64,000 nt of DNA from Chenopodium formosanum (Eukaryota > Streptophyta > Magnoliopsida > Caryophyllales > Amaranthaceae). This document shows positions 1-10,399 of this stretch, piece by piece. Under the pieces are notes generated by a model, which worked only from the letters and a program-made list of their open reading frames with translations, did not search any database and was not told the origin of the DNA. Within the stretch, counting starts at the first letter, position 1; each line of letters starts with the position of its first letter. The position numbers and the translations under genes are program-made. The DNA lies in the NCBI GenBank assembly GCA_024500155.1, contig CM044856.1, positions 49,166,303-49,230,302 on the forward strand. Reading direction: 5' to 3'.

Positions 1-45
1 TTTATGCACGATTTAGGAGCAGTTTTAATCGGGGTAAAATACGGA

Positions 46-165
46 GTCAGCGCTATTTGGCGCTAGACGCCGCGATTGGCGTCAGACGCCAAGTGTAGCG
101 CCTAGCGCTACACCCAATTGTGTGGCGCCAGCTGGCGCCAATCTGTCACGTCATCTGCGCTTTCT
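46..165. promoter_or_regulatory. GGCGC-motif island, probable upstream region of antisense gene 2 of element A
   Basis: A GC-rich patch in AT-rich surroundings made of repeated GGCGCTA / TGGCGCC words, several facing each other as short palindromes. By comparison with element C, where such words lie at 35215-35300 just before the antisense gene that starts at 35384, this patch should lie upstream of the lost antisense gene 2 of element A. Similar patches lie before the TATA box in the Tat LTR (2700-2790). A regulatory role is inference. Confidence 0.4.
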
Positions 166-560
166 AAAACCGCGTTTTTACCTTAATCCGAGTCTGCTAA
201 TGACTTTACGGCTTCTTTATCTTTTTCTAAAAAATCCTTTTATTCTTTTTTTTTAATTAATATAAATATTATATTAATTATACTATTCTTTTTTTGGATT
301 TTATTTGCCTTTTCCTTTTTTCATTTTACAATTGGGGGAGAGAGTCGGAAAATGACGGAATTTTTGCGCAAAATTGTTTGTCACACTTTTCTTGCACACA
401 CACAAACATGCACATAATAATAAAAATAATAATAGCAAACATAAATAAACTCATAATAGTATGTATATACAAAATATGTCTAAAAAATGAGTTTAACTAA
501 GAGGCAAAGTTCTATACAAAGTAAAAAAAATAATAAAAAGCACAGGTACAAACCACCTCG
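166..560. other. AT-rich spacer of Tat element A
   Basis: No credible gene. The stretch around 340-400 is the reverse complement of a motif (GACGGAATTTTTGCGC-like) also found in element C near 34970 and element B near 52900. In C this motif sits between the two antisense accessory genes, so it marks the intergenic spacer of that gene pair. Confidence 0.5.
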
Positions 561-1030
561 CGCGAGAACTGTCAAAGAAATAAGTCAGTAAACATGCATA
601 ATATATGGGGACAAAAGTGGCAAATAAATAAGCTTACTCGAGTCTGGTGGCGAGGAATCGACCGCTCTACGAAGCGCGACCAGAGGAATCATCTTCTTAA
701 TCGGCCCATATGTCCCTTGGTAATGGATAGCCATACGAGGTGGCATGAACTCAGCAGTATCGTCCTGATAAAGCAAAACCAAGTCAGTGAAGCATTACTT
801 GGGGGCTACTTAACGAAAGATAAGAGCTGAAAAATCATACCGCCACATTCTCAGCCGATACAGGAATTGAAGCTAAGAATCGCAGTAGCTCCTCTACATA
901 GCATCGCCCGGGGATCATGCAAGGTCGCAAAGGGGTACCAGCTCCCTCTGACATGCTCAACAACCTCGCGGCGCCAGGACACCCAGCCACTCGGTGAGGT
1001 TGTTCTACCTTTTTGCAATATATTTTGGGT
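561..1030 (-). pseudogene. Antisense plant-mobile-domain gene remnant (3' exons), element A
   Basis: Three exon-like blocks with matching GT/AG borders: one ending at 841 (encodes ...SIPVSAENVAV), one at 764-638 (MPPRMAIHYQGTYGPIKKMI) and one starting at 568. The middle block aligns with the exon at 20876-21013 of element C (VPPPVSIVYQGTFGLVQERI), which belongs to a gene whose upstream part shows the plant mobile domain. Here the upstream exons are missing: at about 1030 the sequence jumps to a region that in element C lies before the gene's start. The gene runs against the LTR retrotransposon, a configuration known for extra ORFs of Tat elements. It cannot make the full protein. Confidence 0.6.
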
Positions 1031-1400
1031 TCCTTGGTACGCCAATTAGCCCCTCTAAGCAATTTGACATGATTTTTAGTAATCGGCTTGATTGCATAAA
1101 GTGATCGACCTGATGAAATATCGTCTCACTTAGCTTAAAGCGCCTAGGCATTGGCTCATTAACAAAGGCACCGACATACTGGTTTATTCATAAAGGCACC
1201 GACGTACAGGTTTAAAAGCAGAAGAAGCGCCGACGTACATGCATAGCGGAAGCAAAGTTCAAGCAGGCTTTTAAAGATCGACAAGCGGAGGTCTTCGGTA
1301 ATTCTCTTTGGAAAATTATCGCAACGAATGAGGATATCTTCAAGCGAGGAAATCTTCGGCAGCATTCCCTGGCTTGCGGAGAGTTGTTACAAACAACTGA
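1031..1400. other. 3' untranslated spacer of Tat element A
   Basis: Non-coding stretch homologous, in reverse, to 18290-18540 (element C) and, also in reverse, to 52230-52500 (element B): shared phrases include a CTTAGGCGCTTTAAGCTAAG-like line and ACCAAGGAACCC. It is the region between the antisense gene and the tandem array. No gene is seen. Confidence 0.55.
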
Positions 1401-1401
1401 A

Positions 1402-1845
1402 GATTGTTTCAAGAGAAATAATCTTTGATAGTATTCCCTTGGACGTAGAATATTATCAATGCGGATGAAAATTGTTTCAAGAGAAATAATCTTCGATAAT
1501 ATTCCCTTGGACGTGGAATATTATCAACGCGCATGAGGATTGTTTCAAGAGAAATAATCTTCGATAGTATTCCCTTGGACGTGGAATATTATCAATGCGA
1601 ATGAGGATTGTTTCAAGAGAAATAATCTTCGATAGTATTCCCTTGGACGTGGAATATTATCAAAGCAGGAGAAGATTGTTTCAAGAGAAATAATCTTCGA
1701 TAGTATTCCCTTGGACGTGGAATATTATCAATGCGGAGGAGGATTGTTTCAAGAGAAGCATTCTTCAATAGTATACCCTTGGACGTGGAATATTATCAAT
1801 GCGGAGGAGGATCGTTTCAGGCGAAGCAGTCTTCTATATTGGAAG
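1402..1845 (+). repeat. 68-bp tandem array in the 3' UTR of Tat element A
   Basis: The landmark ATTGTTTC recurs at 1403, 1471, 1539, 1607, 1675 and 1743, and as ATCGTTTC at 1811, exactly 68 bp apart each time. Units also share TCTTCGATAGTATTCCC and GGACGTGGAATATTATCAA. About six and a half copies, with the last decayed. Tat/Ogre elements are known to carry variable tandem repeats in this position, and some satellites are thought to arise from them. Confidence 0.93.
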
Positions 1846-2109
1846 CAGTTACAGGTGTAGCAGTTTTCAAGCGGGATGGCATTCTCTAGCTTGCAGGAGG
1901 TCATCAAAACAATCGTTTACTTTCAGAGACGTGTGCTCGACGGTGTAAGATACGCGTTTCTAAACTCTTTTATCTGTTTGACTAACGCTAGTTTGCCGGT
2001 ATCAGCGTTACAAGAATGATTTAGGATCGCAGAACGTTCTGAATCATTCTCCGTCCTTATCGCTACTTTGACTTTTGTTTTCGAAACTTACGTTTTTCCA
2101 AACTCAGTC

Positions 2110-2123
2110 AAAGTGGGGGCTTC
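2110..2123 (+). other. Polypurine tract of Tat element A
   Basis: AAAGTGGGGGCTTC directly abuts the LTR start TGTAGACACCC. Position and purine run fit the plus-strand priming site of an LTR retrotransposon. Confidence 0.8.
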
Positions 2124-2848
2124 TGTAGACACCCATTTGTGTCTCCCCAAAACCAAACTTGGTGATGAGTACCTTTTGCATCGAATCATAATCGAATGAA
2201 GTGAAAGTGTGGAAAGTCTAGTGTTGCAGATAGTTTTAATTTCTTTTCTCTTCTCTCTGTTTTTGAAAACTTATTTTAAGAAAAAAGCCAATCCGGTTTG
2301 GTTGGTCCATGATATGGGTCCAATAGTAGTGTATTTGGATGAGGCTTGACAAGAGCTTTCCAACGATATATTATAAGCCCAATTCCGATGAATATTAAGG
2401 AAGTTATGGCCAATTTACTAAACTGGGCCCGATTTGAGCCTTATTTGCGGCCCAATGATCTAGGGGAGGGCCTAATATGATTTGTCATTCCTAATGCAAT
2501 TAGGAATGGTTTTAGTCTTCTAGATTCTTCTAGAAGGTTCTTTTCATTCCTAATTCAATTAGCATTGATAAATTGACTTTTGTTGACTTTTCAGAGTTTT
2601 AATTAAAATCAAAGAGCATTTTTTAGGAAAATACAATTTTATCCTCCTGTACGGCAATTTTTATCTGATTTTAAGAAAATGCGTAATTTTCCAGATCAAC
2701 GCCAAACGCCAGCTGTAGCGCCTGGCGCTACGCTTGGCGCCTGGCGCTAACGTTGGTGCCTGGCGCCAACAGACAGTTTTGGCGCTGGTTTTGTTTTCTG
2801 TGCGCCAGACTTTGTTTTAATAATTTTATCTTTTTGGCTGATTTTCTC

Positions 2849-2856
2849 TATAAATA
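2849..2856 (+). promoter_or_regulatory. TATA box of Tat LTR
   Basis: TATAAATA in the sequence CTCTATAAATAACG, just after the GGCGC cluster. Equivalent boxes exist in the inverted LTR of element B (51609-51622, as its reverse complement) and at 63223-63230 in the right-end LTR, so it probably drives the retrotransposon transcript. Confidence 0.7.
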
Positions 2857-3195
2857 ACGTCATAAAAACTCCGTTTTCATTCACCTACAACCAGTTTTCA
2901 ATTCTCTCTCATTTTCTTCAATAATAATATTTACCAACTCTCATCAAGATTCTCTTGATTTCTCTCTCTCTTCTAAACTAGCTTTTTACATACAAAATTC
3001 CGCATTCATTAGATCTAGAAACACCTAGCCATATTCGAAGTTGCCTTCGCCCTAGACGTGAAAGGTTTAATTTTTAAGGGTTTGGTCCCAAATCTCTATT
3101 TCAATTATTATTTAATTTAATTGTTTTGTTTATTATTTTCCTTGAAGTTACTAACGTGTGTATTTTGTTATTAGAAAGAGGTACGAGGCATCAAA

Positions 3196-3201
3196 GTAAG
3201 T
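3196..3201 (+). promoter_or_regulatory. Conserved splice-donor-like site inside the Tat LTR
   Basis: GAGGCATCAAAGTAAGTGC contains a near-ideal donor GTAAGTG. The same context is kept in the LTR of element B (reverse complement near 56990) and at about 63518; the copy near 51290 is mutated to ATAAGT. Its persistence suggests a leader intron in the transcript; no acceptor was identified. Confidence 0.4.
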
Positions 3202-3452
3202 GCTTTAATGTTTTTTATTGATGTTATGATATAGAATCATGCTTAGATTGTTATTTTGATTCCTAGTATCATGTCTAGGGTAATTTTAATATCAAGTATG
3301 ATTAAAAGTACAATGCCTTTTATGTTCTTCCTAATATCTATGACTGTTAGTATCATGTTAGGGTTAAAGCTTTGATCTTTATTGTTTAGTGACATGCTAG
3401 GGTTTGTTATTAATCTTGTTAGTATCATGCCTAGGATCTTGCTATGCTTTAA

Positions 3453-3499
<47 letters not shown>

Positions 3500-4158
3500 A
3501 TTATGATGATTATTATTATGATTATACTTTATGATTTTATGATTATAATTGTTATAATGATGATTATTTTTAATTATGATTGTTTTGATTATAATTATTG
3601 ATTTATTATTTTTTATGATTATTATTATGTCGCTTGATATTTATTGTTATTGCTTGATCACGCCTTTTATGCATGTTTAAAGGGAATTTGTACTTGTAAT
3701 CACGCTTAATAAGATATTTAATAATCTTGTTAGGGTTAATTTGATTATAATTCAAGTGATCGCCAATAATAGTTTTATTTGTGCATTAAATTCAACCAAC
3801 ATAGATAAACAGGTTTAGGGTTAAACCTATTGATTGCATGTTAGTCAAAAAGCGCACATGAATACGATCATAATAAAGTAGAGGCCTATTATTAGGGCAG
3901 GTTCAATCTCTTTTAGGTTGGATTTGTACCTTCATCCCCGAACCCTTATTTGTTTTCAATATCTTATGGAATTGACGATCTCTTGGATCGTTAATGGGTG
4001 TAACCTTCACCTCATGAACGGTTTACAAGTTCCTAAAAAACTTGTTGGCGACTCTTTTGCTCTATCTTCCTTCCCTTTGGACGCCACCGTACTTTAGTGT
4101 ATGATCACAGTGGGGTTCAAGCTAGGGGTTAGCGCTTGAAATTATTCCCTACAATATG

Positions 4159-6290
4159 TTAAATATTTCAAACATCATTCTAACTTGCTCGATTTAGCAT
4201 TCTACTAAGTTTTAGGACGACTTTTACCAAAAATCGTCTATTTGAGTTCTAACTTGCCCGATTTCTATATTTCTTATCTAATGAACTATTTCTTTATCAT
4301 AACATGTCAATTATAACTAGTCTTAGGTGTCTAATGTTTAAAATCATAGCAACTTAGCATTCTACTAAGTTTTAGGATGACTTTTACCCAAAATCGCCTA
4401 TTTCACTACTACTTTGCCCGATTTCTACATTTCTTATGTAATGAGCTATTTCTTGATCATAACATGTCAATTATAACTAGTCTTAGGTGTCTAATGTTTG
4501 AAATCATAGCAAATTGGCATTCTACTAAGTTTTAGGACGACTTTTACCCAAAATCGCCTATTTCACTACTACTTTGCCCGATTTCTACATTTCTTACCTA
4601 ATAAGTTATTTATTTATTATAACATGTCAATTATAACTAGTCTTAGGTGTCTAATGTTTGAAATCATAGCAAATTAGCATTCTACTAAGTTTTAGGACGA
4701 CTTTTATCCAAAATCGCCTATTTCACTACTACTTTGCTCGATTTCTACATTTCTTATCTAATGAGCTATTTCTTTATCATAACTTAACATTATTAAATAG
4801 TCTTAGGTGTTCATTGTTTTAAATCATAGCAAAAGATCATTTTACTCAGTTTTAGGACGGCTTTTAACCAAAATCGCCTATTCCACTTCTACTTGCCCAT
4901 TTTTTACATTTTATTTCGTTTGAATTTTTTTTTTCTCAAACCATGCCCATAATACATAGTATTAGGCATGTAATTTATGATATCACATCAAATTAGCACC
5001 CAACTAAGTTTTAGTACGATTTTTAACAAAAATCGGCGTAAGTGAATTATTTAGCTTATACACTAACAAGTACGCAAAAATTACACAAAATAGCATGAGG
5101 TGCCATGAATAGGCCAATAAATTACTCCCTAGGCTACTTCCCATGGCTTTTGGAGCGGCTCCGTTGCTTGCACGGTTGCTGCAGCTGCCTTGGCAGCAGC
5201 CTGTGCATGGTGGCTGTTGCAGCTACCTGTGCAGCTGCCTAGGCTGCTGCTGCAGTGGCCTGGCTGCTGCTGCAGCTATCAGGTGGCTGCTGCGGTTATC
5301 TGTGCAGCTGCCTGGCATAACCTGAGGCTGTTGCCTCGGGTGCTCACTTTCCCATATTCTGCATTTTGTTTCAAATGACCTAATTTGTTTTTGGAGCAGA
5401 CCCATATTAACTAGTCTTGGGTGTCTAAGGTCTGTAATCGCATCAGAAGAAGGTTTTACTAAGTATTTGGACGACTTTTACCCAAAATTGCCTATTTGAC
5501 TTCTACTTTGCCCGATTTCTACATTTATTATCTAATGAGGTATTTCTTTATCATAACATGTCAATTACAACTAGTATTAGGTGTCTAATGTTTGAAATCA
5601 TAGCCAATTAGCATTCTACTAAGTTTTAGGACGACTTTTACCCAAAATCGCCTATGTGACTTCTACTTTGCTCGATTTATACATTTCTTATCTAATGACC
5701 TATTTCTTGATCATAACATGTCTATTATAACTAGTCTTAGGTGTGTAATGTTTGAAATCATAACAAATTAGCATTCTACTAAGTTTTAGGACGGCTTTTA
5801 CCCAAAATCGCTTATTTCACTACTACTTTGCCCGATTTCTACATTTCTTACCTAATGACCTATTTCTTTATCATAACATGTCAATTATAACTAGTCTTAG
5901 GTGTCTAATGTTTGAAATCATAGCAAATTAGCATTCTACTAAGGTTTAGGACGACTTTTACCTAAAATCGCCTATTTCACTACTACTTTGCCCGATTTCT
6001 ACATTTCTTATCTAATGAGTTATTTCTTTATCATAACATGTCAATTATAACTAGTCTTAGGTGTCTAATGTTTGAAATCATAGCAAGTTAGCAGTCTACT
6101 AAGTATTAGCACGGCTTTTACTCAAAATCGCCTATTTCACTACTTTGCCCGATTTCTACATTTCTTATCTAATGAGCTATTTCTTTTTCATAACATGTCA
6201 ATTACAACTAGTCTAAGGAGTTATTTCTCTATCATAGAAAATTAGCATTCTACTTAGTTTTAGGACGGCCTTTATCCAAAATCGAACCGA
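4159..6290. repeat. 160-bp satellite-like tandem array, interrupted
   Basis: The landmark TCTACTAAGT (or a close variant) recurs at 4201, 4361, 4521, 4681, 4841 and 5001, then at 5455, 5615, 5775, 5935 and 6095, each step exactly 160 bp, with a shortened last unit at 6249. Units share TTTTAGGACGACTTTTACCC, CCCGATTTCTACATTTCTTA and AACTAGTCTTAGGTGTCTAA. About twelve units, split by a foreign stretch at 5050-5370. It lies downstream of the last exon of the CACTA protease gene. The period is near nucleosome length. Confidence 0.95.
5143..5345. repeat. GCAGCTG-rich island inside the 160-bp array
   Basis: Dense, irregular GCTGCTGC / GCAGCTGCCT words, strikingly GC-rich against the AT-rich array. 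Alanine- and leucine-rich readings in several frames are composition artefacts, not a gene. A matching island lies at 9218-9350 within the same transposon. Confidence 0.8.
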
Positions 6291-9217
6291 AAAAAAGTAA
6301 AAACAATTACCTCCTCAATGTGTTGGGCTTCAGTGCACCTATTGACTAAGTCATGCATAAACCTCATCACGTACAAGGCACAATCAACGTTGTTGTCTTG
6401 CTGCGCACACTAACATGACACAAAGTTAAAATAGTCATGCATAGCCATAACTCAAGGCAATTTTATTAAATAAATCAATATATCAAGGCTTTACCTTCGA
6501 ATATTTCCACGTGGGACCCGCAACCGAACGACAATTCAACTTCTTCATAACACTTCAAAAAAATAAAAAACAAACAATTTAGGAACATAGCCACTCAATC
6601 ACTTAGGTGATGATACAAAACAATATATAGGAAGCGGTATGTACCTATTCAATAGGTTATTCACTAGCAACTTCCTTGGTGGCCATATACGAGCCGAGTC
6701 AAAGTAGTAGATTGTGTTATTGGAAACACAAATCACCATAAGGCTCCAATGTAGACTACATATATATTGAAGCAAATATCAATCAATCATTTGTTATGCG
6801 TCAACATCTATACTTAACAAACAAATTAAGAGTGACATATTTAAACTTACTCCTCAAAGCAAGGGGCTATTATAACTTGTTTCCTGCACGCATTGATTCT
6901 CTAATGCCCCGCTCAAGGTAATCTATCATATCACGAGGGTTATGCAAGCATTTGGTTACAGAGGTCTGCTCGGGGCATAACCACCTAACTGCTGCTTCAC
7001 CATCGGGTTTTTTTACTTAGGAGCTCCTGTAGTGACCTTCAAGAAATTAATGTGTGCAAGTAATTACTAGTTGCATTGTTTTGGTTTGAAAAAATCATAA
7101 ATACAATATGTTTAGAAATAATCTCGTTAATTTACCTCATGAAAGTTTGAATGATGGAAATGTTAAGCATGGAACCGGTTAGAAATTCTGTCACATCCTC
7201 TCTAAAAATGTATGCGATTGCATCCTCATCATAGTGGAACAATTCCTTAGGCAAGTTCACTTGAATATGTGTACCCGTAGGCAACTCATTAACACGGTTG
7301 TGAAGAAAAGTACATGCTTTTGAAAGCGACTTAAGGACATTGGCTTCTACCAGTGGAGTACATGAAGCTCTCGAACTCTTCTTCGACACTTGTCCTTGTT
7401 CCATCTTCGGAGGACCTTCATTTTTACTTCTCCACCTTCTTCCTTTTAGCGGACTGCTTTTCCATAGTAATCTAGTAACATAAAAGAACATGGTCATTGC
7501 ACAAAGCACATGTTAATCTAGTTACATACAAGTAGTTACATACAAGTAGTGTTTACTTACCCCTCTTATTAACCTCAACCGATCACTTGGCCATTGCACA
7601 AAGCTCCCGATCGCGTCACGCAGCTTAAAAAACTCATATTCCTCTCTAGGAGCCGGTAGTGGTAAGTCCTCAAACCCAGCAACTATAGAATTGATCACGA
7701 CCGAGACGTAATGGGTGCTAGTATTAGACTTAAAATGGACATTGTCAAAAGGTTGTGCACTACCATACCCCACCAACTGCAACTGTCCACTAGTGTTTTC
7801 CCTGGGGTGAAGAAGCTCACAAGGCGTCTCTTCCTACATATTTGATTAGGAGTTAGGACATAAGTTATAAAATAACAAACGAAAGCCTAACATAAGAAAA
7901 GCTTATTACGTACTGAAGTTTACCTTAACATCTGGGAAAGGTTCAGGCATCGGATTTGCTCTCTTCAATGACTCTGCATCCATAGGACTAGGATCCTGCA
8001 AAAGTAAAATAATTAAACATGCAAACGACATCATTTAACGAACTTCATATGACGTAATTCGTCCTTGTACTAAAATTACCTCTCTCTCAACTACTGGATC
8101 GTCCTTGGGGCCTCCTGGGTGACTACAAGAGTCTACTGGGGTACTCGAGGGAAATGGCAAAAGCGGCAAGTTCATGTGCTTCAGAATGGCATTGAATTGA
8201 CTTTGCATCTGTTCTTGTGGCGTATCTCTGCCTTAATTGATTCCTTTTCCTTCTCATCAATCCGATGTGGCGAATTAACACTTGATCTGCTTTTTCCTGA
8301 TTTGGTGTATTCTGAACCCATCACCTTCTTCCACCCTAGTTGTTTCCCGCCAAAACCAATTACTCGCCCAGGATGGTATGGTTTTCCCAAAGCTAAGGTG
8401 AAAGGATCATTTTCGATGCTTGGAGTCAGCTTGCCTTCAATCACTTCTGAAGTATGCTCGACCTGTAACCACACGAAAGTTTATCAGTTCTAAGTACAAT
8501 GTACTTGACAAGGAAATATAGTTAATAAGTAGAAAAGTTTGCTTACAAGTGCATCTGCTACTACTTTCTTATCCAGTTGCATGACATACTTGCCGGTTTT
8601 CTTGTCCATCCCATGCATAGCACACCACCAGTCAATTGCACGATTAACCAAAGTTGTGACCGTGGAAGAAAGTGGTTTATCTGATGATGACATTATGGAT
8701 TTTGGGTATAGACCCGCTTTGGCCCACTTTGGTCTAGACTCCGCCAATGTCTTACAACCCATATGATGGCTATACAATTTCTTTCCGGCATTGATTCTAG
8801 CTTGTTCGCTTTTTTCCTACACATTCAGAAATATATGTTAGCATCAGTCATTGTAAGAAACTAATTATCAGTAGCCGACTCTATTGATAAATAAAAATAT
8901 ACAAGTGCGGTACTAGTGGAATATTTCTCCACAAACTTCTCCCAATCCTTGACCGTTATTTGTGGATATAATTCCCACGGTTTCTTATCAGGTGTTTCCT
9001 CTTCTCCATCAGCAGGCATTTTTCTTTGGTCTTCTCCTTCTTTTCTTACGGATCCATCTCATCCTCAAGTAACTCTTGAAGTTTTTGAATCTCTCTTGTA
9101 CAAAAGCTTCAAAGACTTTTCTCTTGACTGGCTCATCAGGAATATGGAACATACTCTGTAATTGGCGCAAACATCCATGTTAGTCAAGAGAAAAAAAGGG
9201 AAAAAAAAACCGGGAAT

Positions 9218-9350
9218 CGGGGCAGCACCCAGGCCGCAGCCTAGGCAGCTGCAGCACCCATGCAGTAGCCCAGGCTACTGCCCAGGCAGCTGCAACACCC
9301 AAGCAGCAGCAGCCCCGGGCAGCTGCTGGCTGCAGCCCCTCGGGTTAGGC
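9218..9350. repeat. Second GCAGCTG-rich island
   Basis: Repeats of GCAGCTGC, CCCAGGC and CAGCACCC in a probable intron of the second CACTA gene. Composition and words match the island at 5143-5345; both include a CCTCGGGT run at one end. Confidence 0.75.
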
Positions 9351-9640
9351 CCGGGGGTTGTTTTTGCAAAATTTTTATAATTTTTTTTGCCAACATGTAT
9401 ATTAATTAAAAATAAAAGTGTTATTGGTATTAATTAATCATATATATTAATTAAAAATAAAAGTGTGAATGGTATTAATTAATCATATATTAATCACTAT
9501 ATTAAACCCCGTGTAATGCACGAGTGTTAAATAATTCTAATGACAATAAATTTTACCATAATTAATGGATATAAATATTATAAATAGACTTAGTACGTAG
9601 TTAAAAGTATGAAATATTATAAATAATTCTAATGATACTT
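9351..9640. other. AT-rich intron-like stretch
   Basis: Contains two near-identical segments with TATATTAATTAAAAATAAAAGTG (about 9398 and 9444). No coding signal. It separates exon-like blocks of the second CACTA gene. Confidence 0.5.
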
Positions 9641-10399
9641 ACCATTGTATCGTCCCAAAATGTTTGAAGCAACCCGTGAGGTATATCGGCAAACTCAAGT
9701 GTGATTGGTATTTTACGAGTTAGAATGCCAACTTGACTAGAAAATTTGTCGTGCCATTGGCCAGTAGGTTGACCTAACTCGTCAAACTCAAGCACCATGG
9801 GAACGCCGGGTTTCTTGAAAGCTTTTGTTGCACCCCTACTCCTTCTATTCACCGGTCGCTTTACCCCTCCTCCACCACCGGTTGTTTTCACTTGGATTTG
9901 CATTTGAGTTTCATAATGTGAATAACCTACAACCTCATAAACCACATTATCCTCAATAGGTGGGGCAGTTTCAGCTATTAACTCATATTCATCAAGCTTA
10001 TGTTGGAACTCGTCATAAGCTTGGTCTTCTGGTTCCCCCATATCCGTCTCCTTATTAACATCATACAACTCGTCACCATCATCATCATCCATATCCTCAT
10101 CAGAATGAAGGTTCTCACCAGGATCCATGATATGTGCACACCGACAGTAAACAAGCAAGGCATGTTGTTAGTCATCAGTAATGACAATCAAATCTAAGGC
10201 ACGAAGAAAGACAAACACTTACCCAACTTCTTTGGTTTCATAACAAATTCACATATAATCCTTTAAACAATTAATATATATAGTTCATATTACATGCTTA
10301 TACGTTGAAAATGCAAAAAATTAAAACACAACCTGAAACAAACAAGGTTGTTGGAGCATAAGATATTTAGTAAATAAAACATGCATCAATAAAAGTACC

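Larger units (their letters stand above)
1..4153 (+). mobile_element. Tat-lineage Ty3/gypsy element A, 3' part
   Basis: Right-hand part of an LTR retrotransposon whose coding region lies left of the window. In order it holds a GC-rich motif island, an AT-rich spacer, remnants of an antisense plant-mobile-domain gene, a 68-bp tandem array, a polypurine tract and a full LTR ending in TACA. The same order recurs in the two other Tat copies (18240-49961 and 50380-58016, both on the minus strand), which is why these pieces are read as one element. The base after the LTR begins the pentamer ATATG. Tat assignment rests on the RT and double RNase H of the related copy C and on the PBS of copy B; the lineage is known for extra ORFs downstream of pol. 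Confidence 0.85.
2124..4153 (+). repeat. 3' LTR of Tat element A (2,030 bp)
   Basis: Starts TGTAGACACCC and ends ATTCCCTACA (TG...CA). Full-length relatives lie inverted at 55901-58016 and, shortened, at 48446-49961 and 50380-51697; a direct relative starts at 62266. U3 carries a cluster of GGCGCTA words at 2700-2790, followed by the TATA box at 2849. Downstream are a run of ATT repeats (about 3450-3490) and a conserved splice-donor-like GTAAGTG at 3196. The 5 bp after the LTR, 4154-4158, are ATATG. Confidence 0.93.
6311..10128 (-). pseudogene. CACTA second gene: Ptta/En/Spm-type domain plus Ulp1/C48-like protease
   Basis: Multi-exon gene read on the minus strand. The start ATG at 10128 opens an acidic N-terminus (MDPGENLHSDEDMDDDD), then a domain running to 9644 (GQPTGQWHDKFSSQVG) whose exon ends at a GT donor. 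Further exon-like blocks lie at 9161-8900, 8777-8546 (HMGCKTLAESRPKWAK), 8474-8181 (LGKPYHPGRVIGFGGKQLGW), 7782-7561 and 7509-7132. The last part encodes a Ulp1-type cysteine protease: HWSLMVICVSNN and YYFDSA at 6757-6645 supply the catalytic His and Asp, and QDNNVDCALYVMRFM at 6400-6311 the Gln and Cys. Known Ulp1 enzymes cleave SUMO precursors or conjugates; transposon copies are of unknown role. A one-base frameshift near 6890 in the exon before the His block makes this copy probably non-functional, although the catalytic residues survive. Confidence 0.75.

Noticed and set aside
5143..5405. Overlapping Ala/Leu/Gln-rich reading frames on both strands
   Set aside because: They follow from the GCAGCTG word composition; no start context, no conserved domain, no extension beyond the island.
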